DNA of 64,000 nt from Bog-473 sp963836605. Its GTDB lineage: Bacteria > Actinomycetota > Acidimicrobiia > Acidimicrobiales > RAAP-2. Position 1 is the first letter of the stretch; every line of letters starts with the position of its first letter. The notes beneath the pieces are model-generated. The model did no database searches. It saw only the letters and a list, made by a program, of their open reading frames with translations, and was not told the DNA's origin. Location of the stretch: positions 1,054,001 to 1,118,000 of the forward strand of contig CAWIKB010000009.1 of the NCBI GenBank assembly GCA_963836605.1. The letters run 5' to 3'. Below, piece by piece: positions 25,467-36,023 of this stretch. Both the position numbers and the translations under genes were made by a program.

Positions 25467-26387
25467 ATGGCGACACTGATTAGTGAATCCGCAGTTGAAC
25501 CGGTCGTCGGTGCCCTCCTGGGTGCGGCCAGTGTCGAAGGGGGTCCGACCAGCGAGCAGATCTCCGTCATCGAGACGCTGGTGGTCGGTTGCTGGGGTCG
25601 GGACAGAGACCTGGTCGACCAGGGGGCCATGTCGCCGAGCGAGGTAGCCGAGCGAGTCACGCACGAGGCGGACCGACGCCGCATGCGGGAGCTTCTCGTC
25701 CTCGTTGAGTTCTGCGGCCACCCCGCCACCGAAGGCAGGGTTGCTTCGACGGAGGCGTACGCCGAGGCCGTGTGCCAGAGCGGCCCGGGCCTGGTCCTGG
25801 CCAGAGACCTCGTTCGAGCGAGTGCCGAGCAGACCTACCAGGACTACCTCCGCTTCTACGGCTTGCCGTCCGACACCACGAGGCCGAGCGACCAGCCTTC
25901 AGCGGGACCTGACCCCCTCCGGGAGACGCTCGAGGGTTACCAGAGCCTTCCGGATACCACGTTGGGTTGGGCGTTCCTCGACTTCCATCTGCGCAATGGC
26001 TTCGCCTTGCCCGAATCATCGTCTCCGACGGGAGAAACCTTCTTGCGCCACGACACCACGCACGTCATCGCCGGGTACGAGCCGACCGGAGAGGGTGAGA
26101 TCGCCTTGGGTGCGTTGATGCTTTCGGCGGCCGACACCGACCGCAACTACTTGGGTTTTCTGGGCAATTTGCTGGTGCACGAGGTGGGTCACATTGTCCC
26201 TGGTTACGAACAGGCGCGTACGGGTGTGCTCGACCATGAGCTCGGCCGCTCCATGATGGCCGAGGCGCTACGACGCGGCTCGAAGTGCAGCGCCGACATT
26301 GACGGTGTCGACCTGTTGGCCATGGCGGAACGGGATCTCGATGACGTGCGCCGCGAGTACGGCGTACCGCCGCTGGGATCTTTGTAG
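25467..26387 (+). CDS. COQ4-like protein with an N-terminal TerB-like domain
   Basis: The 306-residue product begins with an all-helical segment (about 8-105) whose SEQISVIETLVVGCWGRDRD and RRMRELLVLVEFCGHPATEG resemble TerB-type domains. The C-terminal half carries the COQ4 metal motif HDxxH-x11-E: H195, D196, H199 and E211 in LRHDTTHVIAGYEPTGEGEI, followed by NLLVHEVGHIVPGYE. COQ4 assists ubiquinone synthesis in mitochondria; bacterial relatives are less understood, and this organism appears to make menaquinone. ATG 25467 follows AGGAG. The 168 bases before it show nothing recognised. Confidence 0.7.
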   Translation: MATLISESAVEPVVGALLGAASVEGGPTSEQISVIETLVVGCWGRDRDLVDQGAMSPSEVAERVTHEADRRRMRELLVLVEFCGHPATEGRVASTEAYAEAVCQSGPGLVLARDLVRASAEQTYQDYLRFYGLPSDTTRPSDQPSAGPDPLRETLEGYQSLPDTTLGWAFLDFHLRNGFALPESSSPTGETFLRHDTTHVIAGYEPTGEGEIALGALMLSAADTDRNYLGFLGNLLVHEVGHIVPGYEQARTGVLDHELGRSMMAEALRRGSKCSADIDGVDLLAMAERDLDDVRREYGVPPLGSL

Positions 26388-26427
26388 ACGAGCCAACTAC
26401 AGGCTCACCCGGTGGCCCATTGGAGGC

Positions 26428-27465
26428 TTACCCGGTCGTGGGGTCAACGGCGATACCGGGATCGGAGGGCGGAGACAGACCAGCCGCGAGCTGGGCTGAC
26501 GATGGATCGCTCTTCCCGAGGGTGGCATTGAGGAAGCTGACCGTCTCGGCCCGCATGGACGCCGCCTCAGGGGTGTCGCCGATGAACGTCTGCAAGTGGT
26601 CGCCACCGGTCAGCGTCACCAGGACCTTGGGCATGTCGGCCGACTGGAACACCTGCAGGGACTGCGGATAGAGCCCGTATTCGTCGTCGGTGCCGACGGC
26701 CACGAAAAGGGAGCCTGGAGTCGCCGCGCTCCAGGTGCCGCTCACACCGGCCGGAATCTCACTGGACATCGAGAGGTAGGACCGGATCCGGTGGTCGGCG
26801 TAGTCCGGATTGAGGGCCAGCAGCGCCACGTCGGTACCTCCGTCGGAATGGCCGGCGGCGGCGATCCTGTTCGGGTCGACCGGGCCGGCCGCGCCACCCA
26901 GGAGGTTCGAAATGACGAACGACATATCGAGGGCCTGTTCGGGATAGTCGCTCACCGGATCTCCCGGCAGGGTGCTGGCCGAGTCCGGAAAGGTCGGCGC
27001 GGCCACCAGGTAGCCCGAAGCGGCCCAGGTATCGAGCAACGTCTCGTAGACGCCGGGGTTCGAGTCCCACCCGTGCGCGAACACGATCAGGGGAAGCGGA
27101 CCTTTGGGCCCCACCGGCCGCCGGATGACCGTGACCAGGGTCCGGCCCGCATGGCCCGGCACGTCGCCCCGGGCCGGGGTGGAGCGGCTGGGATCGGTGA
27201 AGGTCAGCGTCTCGTCCGCCACCGGGTACGGAGGTTTGGCTGCCGGCGCCGTCGTGGTGGTCGCACTGGGTGCGGTGGATCTACTGGATCTACTGGATCT
27301 ACTGGATGTACTGAATGTAGTGGATGTGGCCGATGTCGCAGACACCGCCACCGAACCGGGAGGTGCGTCGCTGCGCCCGGTCGACGATGCCCACAGCACC
27401 AGGCCTCCGGCGAGAATGAGGATCGCGCCGAGCACGGCGAGAAGTGGCAATCGGTGTGCCCGCAT
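26428..27465 (-). CDS. Exported alpha/beta hydrolase
   Basis: A 345-residue hydrolase with an N-terminal membrane anchor or signal (about 7-27), then a Ser/Thr-rich linker (about 43-72), then the catalytic domain. VFAHGWDSNPG holds the oxyanion loop, AAGHSDGGTDVALL the nucleophile elbow, and TGGDHLQTF the catalytic histidine. The linker is encoded by the 9-bp repeats at 27277-27330. It resembles dienelactone-hydrolase and PET-hydrolase-like esterases; the substrate is unknown. Confidence 0.82.
   Translation of the reverse strand: MRAHRLPLLAVLGAILILAGGLVLWASSTGRSDAPPGSVAVSATSATSTTFSTSSRSSRSSRSTAPSATTTTAPAAKPPYPVADETLTFTDPSRSTPARGDVPGHAGRTLVTVIRRPVGPKGPLPLIVFAHGWDSNPGVYETLLDTWAASGYLVAAPTFPDSASTLPGDPVSDYPEQALDMSFVISNLLGGAAGPVDPNRIAAAGHSDGGTDVALLALNPDYADHRIRSYLSMSSEIPAGVSGTWSAATPGSLFVAVGTDDEYGLYPQSLQVFQSADMPKVLVTLTGGDHLQTFIGDTPEAASMRAETVSFLNATLGKSDPSSAQLAAGLSPPSDPGIAVDPTTG
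27277..27330 (-). repeat. Six 9-bp tandem repeats in the hydrolase linker
   Basis: Units on the plus strand run GGATCTACT three times, then decay (GGATGTACT, GAATGTAGT, GGATGTGGC). They encode the Ser/Arg/Thr-rich linker between anchor and catalytic domain. A multiple of three keeps the frame, so copy number could vary without loss of the enzyme. Confidence 0.8.
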
Positions 27466-27621
27466 GCCCGGCTAGCTTCCCACGACGCCCCGGTGGCCGG
27501 AGGTCAAACCCCCGTGACCGACACCCCGGCCCCCGCACGCCGGGGTGCCCACGGGCGTGCCCAGCCAGGCACGTCGTGACCTCGGGGGTGCGCTCGGTGC
27601 ACGCGGCATATCCTGAAGTGC

Positions 27622-27882
27622 ATGTGCCGCAATATCACCACCCTCCGGGGCTTAGAGCCCGTTGCCACCGCCGAAGAGATCGAGGCGGCAGCTCGCCAGT
27701 ACGTCCGCAAGGTCAGCGGCGTGCAGTCAACGTCCGTGCGCACCGAGGATGCCTTCGCCCGTGCCGTACGCAAGGTGACCGACGCCACCATCGAGCTGCT
27801 GGACGAACTGCCCCCTCGTCAGCAGCCCCCGCCGACACTGCCACCACTGCGCCGCAGGGCCGCCGCCGCCGCCGGCAGCTGA
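27622..27882 (+). CDS. DUF2277 family protein
   Basis: An 86-residue protein starting MCRNITTLRGLEPVATAEEI, the unmistakable N-terminus of DUF2277, with AARQYVRKVSGV and LLDELPPRQQPPPTLPPLRR as in other members. The family is widespread in actinobacteria and has no known function; it is helical with a proline-rich basic tail. ATG 27622 is fixed by the family start. The 156 bases before it and 164 after it show no recognised signal. Confidence 0.88.
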   Translation: MCRNITTLRGLEPVATAEEIEAAARQYVRKVSGVQSTSVRTEDAFARAVRKVTDATIELLDELPPRQQPPPTLPPLRRRAAAAAGS

Positions 27883-28046
27883 ATCCCCGCTGCGGAGGGC
27901 GGCAACGGCCGGGGGACGAGCCGAGGGGAGCCGAACCGTGCCGAGTCGCGCTCGAGCTGAGCCGCGCTGAACTGAGCCGCGACCGGCGAGGCACGGCTAC
28001 GGATCTGAGCCCTTTCGCCTCTTGAGCGGGTGCTAAGAAGACCACC

Positions 28047-28832
28047 GTGCGCGTTCGTGGATTCTGCTGTGGCTGGCTGGGCATGGACCTCGGCGGTCTG
28101 ATCGACGGCGCGCAGGGACGGGTGCGCATTCCTGTTCCGGCCTACCTCATCGAACACGCCGGTTCGGTGCTCGTCTTCGACTCAGGTTTGCATCCCGATG
28201 TCCGTGACCGTCAGTCCGCCCGCTCCCGACGGCTCACACCAACCTTCGACTGTGACCTGCCGGAGGGAACCGATCTGGGCGAGCGACTGCACGCTTGCGA
28301 CGTCGATCCGTCCGACGTCGATCTGCTCGTCTTGAGCCACCTGCATTTCGACCACGTCGGAGGCAGCGGCCTCGCCCAGGCCGCCGAGCTCGTCGTTCAG
28401 CGAACTGAATGGCTGGCGGCCGTCGCCGACACCAACGGCAAGATCTACATGCCGGCCGACCTCGACCGAGAACGAAAACTCCACCTCCTCGACGGGGGTT
28501 GGGACGTGTTCGGCGACGGACGGGTGCGTCTGCTCCCCACGGCCGGGCACACCGCCGGGCACCAGTCGCTCCTCCTTCGCACCGACGGGGGCGGCGACCT
28601 CGTACTGTGCGGCGACGCCTGCTACCTCCAGCGCTCGCTGGAGGCACTCGCTTTGCCTCCCTCGGGATTTGACCGCGATGCCCACCTCAAGGTGTTCGAA
28701 CGACTGCGCGATTTGGAAGCCGCCGGCGCACAGCTGCTCTTCGGGCACGATCCGGAGCAATGGCCGACTGGGCTCAGTGACGACCGTATCGTCGAGCTCA
28801 CGAACGGCCTCGGAGGACCGAAGGGTACGTGA
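28047..28832 (+). CDS. MBL-fold hydrolase, lactonase-like
   Basis: A 261-residue metallo-beta-lactamase-fold enzyme. The two-metal motif is SHLHFDHVGG (H-x-H-x-D-H), with TAGHTAGHQSLLL, LCGDACYL and LLFGHDPEQW supplying the other ligands. The arrangement is closest to N-acyl-homoserine lactonases such as AiiA (VPAYLIEH... FDSGLHPDV at the N-terminus). The substrate cannot be deduced. Start GTG 28047. After the stop, 28833-29010 holds no recognised feature. Confidence 0.88.
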   Translation: MRVRGFCCGWLGMDLGGLIDGAQGRVRIPVPAYLIEHAGSVLVFDSGLHPDVRDRQSARSRRLTPTFDCDLPEGTDLGERLHACDVDPSDVDLLVLSHLHFDHVGGSGLAQAAELVVQRTEWLAAVADTNGKIYMPADLDRERKLHLLDGGWDVFGDGRVRLLPTAGHTAGHQSLLLRTDGGGDLVLCGDACYLQRSLEALALPPSGFDRDAHLKVFERLRDLEAAGAQLLFGHDPEQWPTGLSDDRIVELTNGLGGPKGT

Positions 28833-29010
28833 AGCTCACGGCGTTACGTGGTGCTTCCCTCAACAGTCTCACAGCACGATCTGGCGGGCACGTCCGGATC
28901 GAATCCAAGTGTGGTGAGCGGCCCACCGGGAAACGATCCCGCGGGCTGGCCACTTCGCTCTGACCCGACCTGACCTGATCCAATCACCGTGACCGATCAC
29001 CGGCGGCTCA

Positions 29011-32000
29011 CTAGGTGACCTTGATCGAGGGCAAGACGGCCAATGGCTTGAGGGTGCCGGTGGGCGTCGACTTCTCGGTCGTGGTGAAGGGGTCAATCCC
29101 GATCAGCGTGGGCACCGTGACGCCCGGCCCCGCGCCGGCCTTGGATCCGTAGGTGATGGTGCATTTGGTCCCACTGATGAGGGTGACCGGGCTCACCTTG
29201 ATCGTGGAGCCAGCGACGCTGACCGTCCCACAGGTCGAGGTGGTGAAGCCCGCCGCGGTGCCCGTCGTCGAGGGCACTGACCAGCCCGCCGGCACCAACG
29301 CGTCGATCTCGCCGCCGGCGAGGCCGCCGGTTGCTGCGCTGTAGGTGAAGGTGAGCGTGTGGCTCTTCGAGCCAGCCGTGACAGAGGCCGGCTGCACGCT
29401 CAGGGCCCCCGATCCGTCCGCCGCGTTGACCACCTTGATCGAGGGCAAGACGGCCAATGGCTTGAGGGTGCCGGTGGGCGTCGACTTCTCGGTCGTGGTG
29501 AAGGGGTCAATCCCGATCAGCGTGGGCACCGTGACGCCCGGCCCCGCGCCGGCCTTGGATCCGTAGGTGATGGTGCATTTGGTCCCACTCATGAGGGTGA
29601 CCGGGCTCACCTTGATCGTGGAGCCAGCGACGCTGACCGTCCCACAGGTCGAGGTGGTGAAGCCCGCCGCGGTGCCCGTCGTCGAGGGCACTGACCAGCC
29701 CGCCGGCACCAACGCGTCTGATCTCGCCGCCGGCGAGGCCGCCGGTTGCTGCGCTGTAGGTGAGGGTGAGCGTGTGGCTCTTCGAGCCAGCCGTGACAGA
29801 GGCCGGCTGCACGCTCAGGGCCCCCGATCCGTCCGCCGCGTTGACCACCTTGATCGAGGGCAAGACGGCCAATGGCTTGAGGGTGCCGGTGGGCGTCGAC
29901 TTCTCGGTCGTGGTGAAGGGGTCAATCCCGATCAGCGTGGGCACCGTGACGCCCGGCCCCGCGCCGGCCTTGGATCCGTAGGTGATGGTGCATTTGGTCC
30001 CACTCATGAGGGTGACCGGGCTCACCTTGATCGTGGAGCCAGCGACGCTGACCGTCCCACAGGTCGAGGTGGTGAAGCCCGCCGCGGTGCCCGTCGTCGA
30101 GGGCACTGACCAGCCCGCCGGCACCAACGCGTCGATCTCGCCGCCGGCGAGGCCGCCGGTTGCTGCGCTGTAGGTGAGGGTGAGCGTGTGGCTCTTCGAG
30201 CCCGCCGTGACAGAGGCCGGCTGCACGCTCAGGGCCCCCGATCCGTCCGCCGCGTTGCTGCCGCTGGAGAACGGGATGGTCCAGGCGCCGCGGCCATGGG
30301 TATCGGCGACCAACGTGCCGCCGGGACTGAGCGCGAGGTCCATCACCTGGACATTCGGCAGACCGGTACCGAGGCGCGACCAGGTGGTGCTGGCCCCGCT
30401 CAGCGTCTTCGCCCAGTACACACCGGTATCGTCGGCCACGAGGAGTCCGCCTGAACCATCGGGGACCACCGAGTTGGCCGGGACGCCCGCCGGCAGGTTC
30501 CCGGCCACGTTCGTCCACGAGGCCGTGCCATTGAGGGAACTGCCCCTGAGGACCCCGGGCCCCGAAGGCTTGTACGGAAATCCGTAAGAGAGAGTGGCAA
30601 AGGTGGCGTAGACCGTGTAGGGATCGGTGGCGCTGACCGCGATATGGGTGACGCCCAGGCCACCGGCCGGCGGGGACAGGGCCGTCCAGGTGCTCCCGCC
30701 ATTGCTCGACATCTGCAGCGTTCCATCGTCAAACCCCGCGTAGAGGACCGAGCTGTTGCTCGGTGCGACGGCGATGGCCGAAACATCGCTCGTCGAGCCC
30801 GCTCCGTGATGCGAAGACGCGAATCCCAGGGCCGACCAGGTTGTCCCTCCGTTGGTCGACTCGTAGACGTAGTCGCCGCCGAAGAGGACGGTGGGTCCGC
30901 TGGTGCCCGGCACGATCGTCAGCGGCGCAGCCCAGTTCGTACTCGAGAAGGGCGGCGTCACGTTGGAGAACCCCCCCCAGCCGTTGGTCGTCTTGAGGAG
31001 GCCACAGCCGCTGCAACCACCGCCACTACTGATATCGGCCTCGGCGTACTGGGTCGATGCGCTCGCGGGATCGATCGCGGCGAACCCGCCGTCCCCACCG
31101 ACCACCTCTTTCCACGTGGTGGAAGGCGAAGCTGACGATGAGTACAGGTTGGTCCCGTTGTCCTGTGATCCCCCGAGCACCTCGGCAGCGTTCCCGCTCT
31201 GCTCCATCCCGGCATAGAACTGGGTGATGTCGAGATTTGTGTTGAGGTTGATGAAACTCAAGGTGGGGCCACTGACATCGGTTGCCGGTAGCTCCCACGC
31301 TCCGCCGTCGTTCCCCATATAGAGGTCCCCGGCGGCATCGAAGACGAGCGTGTGGAAGTCAGGGTGGAACAACGATGAGGTCGTGAAGTAGCCACCGCCG
31401 TTGAGATTGGTCCAGGTGCTCCCCCCGTCCGTACTCTCGACTGCGGCGATGCCCGCAGCCACGACGATTTGGGGATTCTTCGGATCGACCGTCACCACAT
31501 TGTCGTACCAACTCTGGTCGCCGCCGTCACCGCTGGTGCCGTCGTAGGCGTATTCGGGAGACGTGAAGAGGGGGGTGCTCGTGAGACGGCTCCAGGTCGA
31601 GCCGCCGTTTGTGGACTTGAACATTCCTAGGTAACCGGTGTAGGAGCCGACCGAGAGATAGAGGACGGACTTTGAGCCCACGGCGTTCGGTGAGATCGCC
31701 AGTGCACCGAACCCGCTGAAGGAATCGACCTTGCTCCACGTCGAGCCGTTGTCCGTGCTCTCCTCGACGCCCACACCGGCGACGGCGGCATAGATCGCGA
31801 TGGAACCCGTCAAGAGGTTCAGTACGATCGAGGTCACGTTGCCGTTGGCCCACCCGGTGCCCCTCTCGAGCGACCAGGTGCTCCCGCCATCTGCAGAGAC
31901 GTAGAGCCCGTGGGAAGTTCCAGCGAGCACCTTCGTGGTGGCGATCGAGCTGGCGCCTGGCTCCACCACGATGCTCGCGATGTCTACGCCGGTGAAAACG

Positions 32001-32743
32001 CCGCCCGGATTGGAAGTTGTCCAGCTGCCGCCACCGTCGGAGGACTCGAGAATCCCCGCGCCGTAGAAGCAGTCGAGACACTCATTGTCCTCGCCGGTAC
32101 CGCCGAAGACGTAGGACGAATTCGATGGATCTACCGCGACCGACCCCATTGCGATATCGGGTTGGGAGTCGGTGTGAGTGGCCCACGACGTGCCGTTGTT
32201 CGCCGAGGACCACACTCCGCCACCGGCGCTGGCGGCGAAGATCGACGAAGTCCCGAGAGCGAGTCCGGTGATTCGCCCGCTGTTGGCACCGCCATCGCCG
32301 CCTGACTCAGGCTGGGGCCCTATGGCCGTCCACGTCGCGGACGGGGCGTTCCCCGAAAGCGACGCCAGCGGAAGGGCCGCGGCGTGGCTCTGCGCAGTGG
32401 CCAACGTCTTCTCGTAGCTCTGGCCGCGTGGCCGAGCAAAGGCCTCGTTCGCCTGCACGGGGTGGAACTCGCCACCGTGCTCGGCTGCGTTGGATTGCGC
32501 TGCAGACGCTGGGCCGGCTGGCAGGCCCGCACCAAATGTGCTCAAACCACCCACCATTCCGATCACCAGCGCTGCGGGCATCACCACGCCCACAAGGGAC
32601 CTCGCCCCACGATGCTTCTGCGGTTTGCCAGAGGCCGCATCTGGCGCCGATGCAAGTCCAGCGACGGGACCAACCCTCGGCGGCACCGTCGCGAATGTCC
32701 GTCTTGCGACCCTGCGCCATCCCGACGTCGATCCGACTCTCAT
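29011..32743 (-). CDS. Large secreted Asp-box (BNR/sialidase-type propeller) protein with C-terminal repeats, one apparent frameshift
   Basis: From ATG 32743 (GGAGGGCGAG just upstream) the protein has a basic N-terminus and a signal helix (about residues 48-75). Then come at least seven Asp-box motifs of the form S-x-D/N-G-G-S/T-T-W (SSDGGGSWT, SADGGSTWS, STDNGSTWS, STNGGSTWS, STDGGSTWT, STNGGTTWS, SSNGGSTWT) typical of sialidase and VPS10-like propellers. The last third is three near-identical 138-residue beta modules. One extra T at about 29719 in the middle module shifts the frame; without it the product is about 1243 residues. The catalytic residues of sialidases were not identified, so the propeller is more likely adhesive or structural. 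Confidence 0.75.
29020..30256 (-). repeat. Three 414-bp tandem repeats
   Basis: Units start at 29020, 29434 and 29849 and are almost identical base for base; spacing is 414 and 415, the extra base being a T in the middle unit (cgtctgatctc versus cgtcgatctc). Each encodes one beta module beginning AADGSGALSVQPASVTAGSK and ending LAVLPSIKVVN. The near-identity points to recent expansion or gene conversion. Confidence 0.92.
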
Positions 32744-32971
32744 CACTCGCCCTCCCCCTCTGCTGCGGCGAAGCCACACCGCAACCGCAACGGCCCGAAT
32801 CCCCAGGCGCAACGAAGCCGCACTTGCCGTACAGCGATGCGTGGCGACACAGGCCCGACGCAGGTCTCCTCTGCATGCGAACTTAGCCCGGCTTTGCACC
32901 CTTCTGTCGCACGTCGACGGGATCAGGACCGATACCCAGATTGGGGTGCTGTCTCTCCGCTCAGGCTCTCC
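32744..32971. other. Intergenic region upstream of the Asp-box gene
   Basis: 228 bases between the sulfotransferase stop and the Asp-box protein start, both on the minus strand. Apart from the purine-rich ribosome site adjoining 32743 I see no promoter, repeat or RNA structure I can defend. Confidence 0.4.
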
Positions 32972-34211
32972 TCAGCCCTCCTCCGAGACCCCGAAGCGGT
33001 CGACGTAGAAGCGCAACGACGCCCGCAGCTGGTCGCGATCGATGCCGAACTCGGCCAGGTCGTAGCGCACGCCACCATGACGCCCACGGGGGTGGCCGTC
33101 CATGAAGTGGGTCATGGCCGACCGGGCCTCGGGGCTGAACGGTTGTCCGGCCAGCTCGTAGATACGACGCACCATGGCCATGTCGTCCTCCATGAAGGCG
33201 TCGAAGCGCACATCGATGGTGCGGTCGGATGGCAGGAGGTCCCGCGCATCCACGCACGCCTGCAGCATCCGTCCCAGCCGGTCGACCCAATACCCGCCGA
33301 TCCAGCGCGGTATCGACGCGGTCGTGGCCCAGTCGGGCCGAGTAGGCCAGCATGGTGACCATGGACGCGGTCACCGAAACGGGATCCCGGTGGGTGACGA
33401 CGAAGGTGGCGTCGGGGAAGACGTCGAGCAGCGCCGGAAACTGTTCGAGGTGCTGGGGGGACTTGAGGATCCACCGTGACCCGCCCCGCAGCCACTGGAG
33501 CGCCTGCAGGATCCTCTTCAGATAGGCGTAGCTCGGGCGCTGGTCGCGAGCCAGGTAGTGGTCACGCCAGGTGGGGATGGGGGCGATCGTCTCGAACAGC
33601 ATGGTCGAGAAGTCGATGGCGAGCAGCTGGATCTCCTCGTGGACGTGGTCCACCGTCATCTCGTGCATCCGCTTGAACTCGGGCATGGCGGCGTCGACGA
33701 AGGAGAGGGCCATCTCGGTGCGCGCCAGCCTCGGATCCGGATCACCCGCGGCCGGACGGTCCCGTTCGGGCAGGACCGGCTCGATGCTCTCCCAGTAGGG
33801 CAGTGACCGCAGCGCCGGGTCGGCGGACATCAAATTGTGGAGGTGCGTCGTGCCGGTGCGCGGCAGGCCACAGATGAAGATCGGCCTCTCGATCCGCTCG
33901 GCCCCGATCTCCGGATGGCGCGTGATCAGGTCCTCGAGCAGGAGTCGGTTGCGCAGGAGACCGGTCACGAGCATGGACTGCGCCAGGAGCCCGGCGTCGT
34001 TGAGCCGGGCCTCCTCGCGCAGGGACCGGCAGAGAACGTCGAGACGGGCGACGAAGTCGCCGGGCCCGAAGTCGTCGAGCTCGGTTTCCGCCATCGCTGT
34101 CGCCATCAGGGCATCCGGCTGCAGCGAGACCGTCGCGCCGGCTTCGGACATCATCTCGAGGATGGCCCGGGCCTCGTCGCTGAACCGGGGCTGGGCCAGG
34201 TCGTCCAGCAC
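32972..34211 (-). CDS. Sulfotransferase family protein, one apparent frameshift
   Basis: PAPS-dependent sulfotransferase of the Sulfotransfer_3 type. The 5'-phosphosulfate loop is FICGLPRTGTTHLHNLM (about residues 111-127) and the 3'-phosphate site is FVVTHRDPVSVTASMVTML. The frame breaks at about 33300-33304: RLGHDRVDTAL must be joined to IGGYWVDRLGRMLQA by skipping one base, which restores the family spacing. The C-terminal part (DGHPRGRHGGVRYDLAEFGI) is intact to the stop at 32972. Repaired length is about 412 residues. Acceptor unknown; actinobacterial relatives act on lipids, sterols or glycolipids. Confidence 0.8.
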
Positions 34212-34238
34212 GATCGGTGGTGGCCGGCCGTGCCGCGC

Positions 34239-35314
34239 TCATCGCAGCGAGCCCAGGGGAACGACTTGGACCTGAGGTTGCTCGGGGGTGGCTTCGGGCA
34301 GGAACCAACGAAACCAGATCCGGCCCTGACGGTGGCCGGCCGTCGAGACCCAGTTCGGATGCCCGGGGTCACTCGGCGAGACCACGATCTCCCATGAGCC
34401 GTCCTCCTCGTACCGCACCTGCGCACCGTTGATGGTGACCCGCTCGTAGTCGTAGTTGTACGTGTGGAGGAACGGGTTCCACAGGCAGAGGTTCCAGAAC
34501 GCGCAGTCGGGCGACCGGCCCCGCAGGACCAGCGCCTCGTCGTCCTCGAGGAGATAGCTGCCCATCGCGTAGGCCGCGTCGCCCGCGGCCCACCCGAACG
34601 TGGCGGTCGGGACCGGATAGGGCGGGTCGACGACGTTGGGCTCGCCCATGGCGAGCGGCACCATGGCCGCCTGCTCGCGCACCCAGGTCAGCGCGGCCCG
34701 GAACCGCCGGGCCAGGGTCGGCGTCGTCCTCCCGGTACAGCGGCGGCGGGCTGTCCGCGGTCGATCGCCCAGGCGGCCCGGGTGTCGTGGATCGGATCGG
34801 CCAGGTAGTCGCGGGTGACGATGGCCACGGCGTCGGGCTCGAGTTTGATCCAGGGCGTACCGTCGCCGGGATCTTGCGGCGAGAGGATCATTCGATGACG
34901 CCATCGGGACCCGGGAGACGCCTGCCGATCGTTCAGACTCCCTACGATGCGCTCCGAGTAGCGGCCGTCATCGGGCCCCCCGTACACGGTGAGGGACAGG
35001 TAGACGGCGTCCCCCGGTCGCACCAGGACCCGGTAGGTCCGGGCCGGGTCCACCGGCGCGAAGCAGTAGAAGGCGTCCGCGTTGTCCCCGCCCCACTTCT
35101 TGTAGGGCCCGACGATCTCGACGAAACGAGGGCGGGCCGGATCCGCCCACACCTGGGTGTCGGTGGCCACCTGCACGATGGTCAGGAGCCATTTGTGGGC
35201 CTCGAGGAGACTCTGCTCGTCGCCGGGCCCCGAGAGTTGCTCGACCAGGCGGCGGTGCTGCGTCCCCAGCTCAGCCAGTAACTCGGCGAATGCCTCTTCG
35301 GTCAGCGTTCCCAT
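34239..35314 (-). CDS. DUF1214 domain protein, frame broken in the middle
   Basis: The N-terminal frame (ATG 35314, MGTLTEEAFAELLAELG) has TYRVLVRPGDAVYLSLTVYG; the C-terminal frame has FWNLCLWNPFLHTYNYDYER, GHPNWVSTAGHRQGRIWFRW and ends VVPLGSLR, the DUF1214 pattern. The two are out of frame. Joining them through PLYREDD needs two single-base shifts, at about 34740 and 34720. The repaired product is about 358 residues. DUF1214 proteins often sit beside sulfotransferases in actinobacteria, as here; their function is unknown. Confidence 0.72.
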
Positions 35315-35318
35315 CAGG

Positions 35319-35366
35319 GCTTCCTACCACGGGGCCGCCACCGCTTCCTACGACGGGCCCGCCACC
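35319..35366 (-). repeat. 24-bp tandem duplication at the methyltransferase/DUF1214 junction
   Basis: Two adjacent 24-base units at 35319-35342 and 35343-35366 differ at two positions. They cover the methyltransferase stop and the space before the DUF1214 start, and each holds GTAGGAAG on the minus strand. It looks like a recent slippage duplication. Confidence 0.8.
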
Positions 35367-36023
35367 GGTCCCGCACGGCGGCCCACCAACAACGCGAAGC
35401 CCTTCCACCGCCAGGGGCAGGCAACCTGCTCCAGCCCGGCGGCCTCCATCCATTCGAGTTGGGTGGCGACGTCGACCAGCTTGTCCTCTGGGTCGTCGGC
35501 GACGCGGCCGATCGCCGCCAGGAACTCGGCGTGGAGCTCGGGTGTGGCCGACGCGACGACTTCGAGGTTGGCGAACAGCCCGCCGGGCTCGAGCTGCGCC
35601 GCCACCTCGGCGAAAAGGCTCCGCTTGCGCTCGTCAGCCAGGTGGTGAATGGCAAAACCAGAGACGATGAGATCGAAGCGACCGAACGACGCGATGGAGT
35701 CGGCCAGATCCCACTGCCGCAGCCTGACCCGCGGATCGTCGCCGAAGCGGACGCGGGCGCTCTCGAGCATCGGCGCCGAGCTGTCGAGACCGACCGCGCG
35801 CGCCAGTGTGGGCCGGGCCTCCATCGCCAGGGTGACCAGCCGGCCGTCACCACAACCGAGGTCGAGCAGGCGCTGCGGCGCGGCCGGGAGCAGGTCGCGG
35901 CAGCATCTCCTCGCCGGCGCGGCGCGGGGCCAGGCGGTCCACCCGTTCCAGATACCACTCGACCTGACCGGCATCACCCCAACCGGCCGTCTGCCGGTGG
36001 AGGTCAGCCGCCGGCGTCGACAC
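35348..36023 (-). CDS. Class I SAM-dependent methyltransferase, one apparent frameshift
   Basis: RLLDLGCGDGRLVTLAME is the SAM-binding loop, followed by GLDSSAPMLESARVRFG, LVSGFAIHHLADERKR and LEPGGLFANLEVV. The N-terminal segment QVEWYLERVDRLAPRRAGEEM lies in another frame and joins at about 35896-35903 (skip one base to read MLRDLLPAAPQRLLDLG). GTG 36023 is the likely start, overlapping the ppk1 end by 20 bases. About 224 residues after repair. Substrate unknown. Confidence 0.75.

Noticed and set aside
29011..32743. An active sialidase
   Set aside because: Asp boxes are present, but the arginine triad and the catalytic Tyr/Glu and Asp of sialidases were not found.
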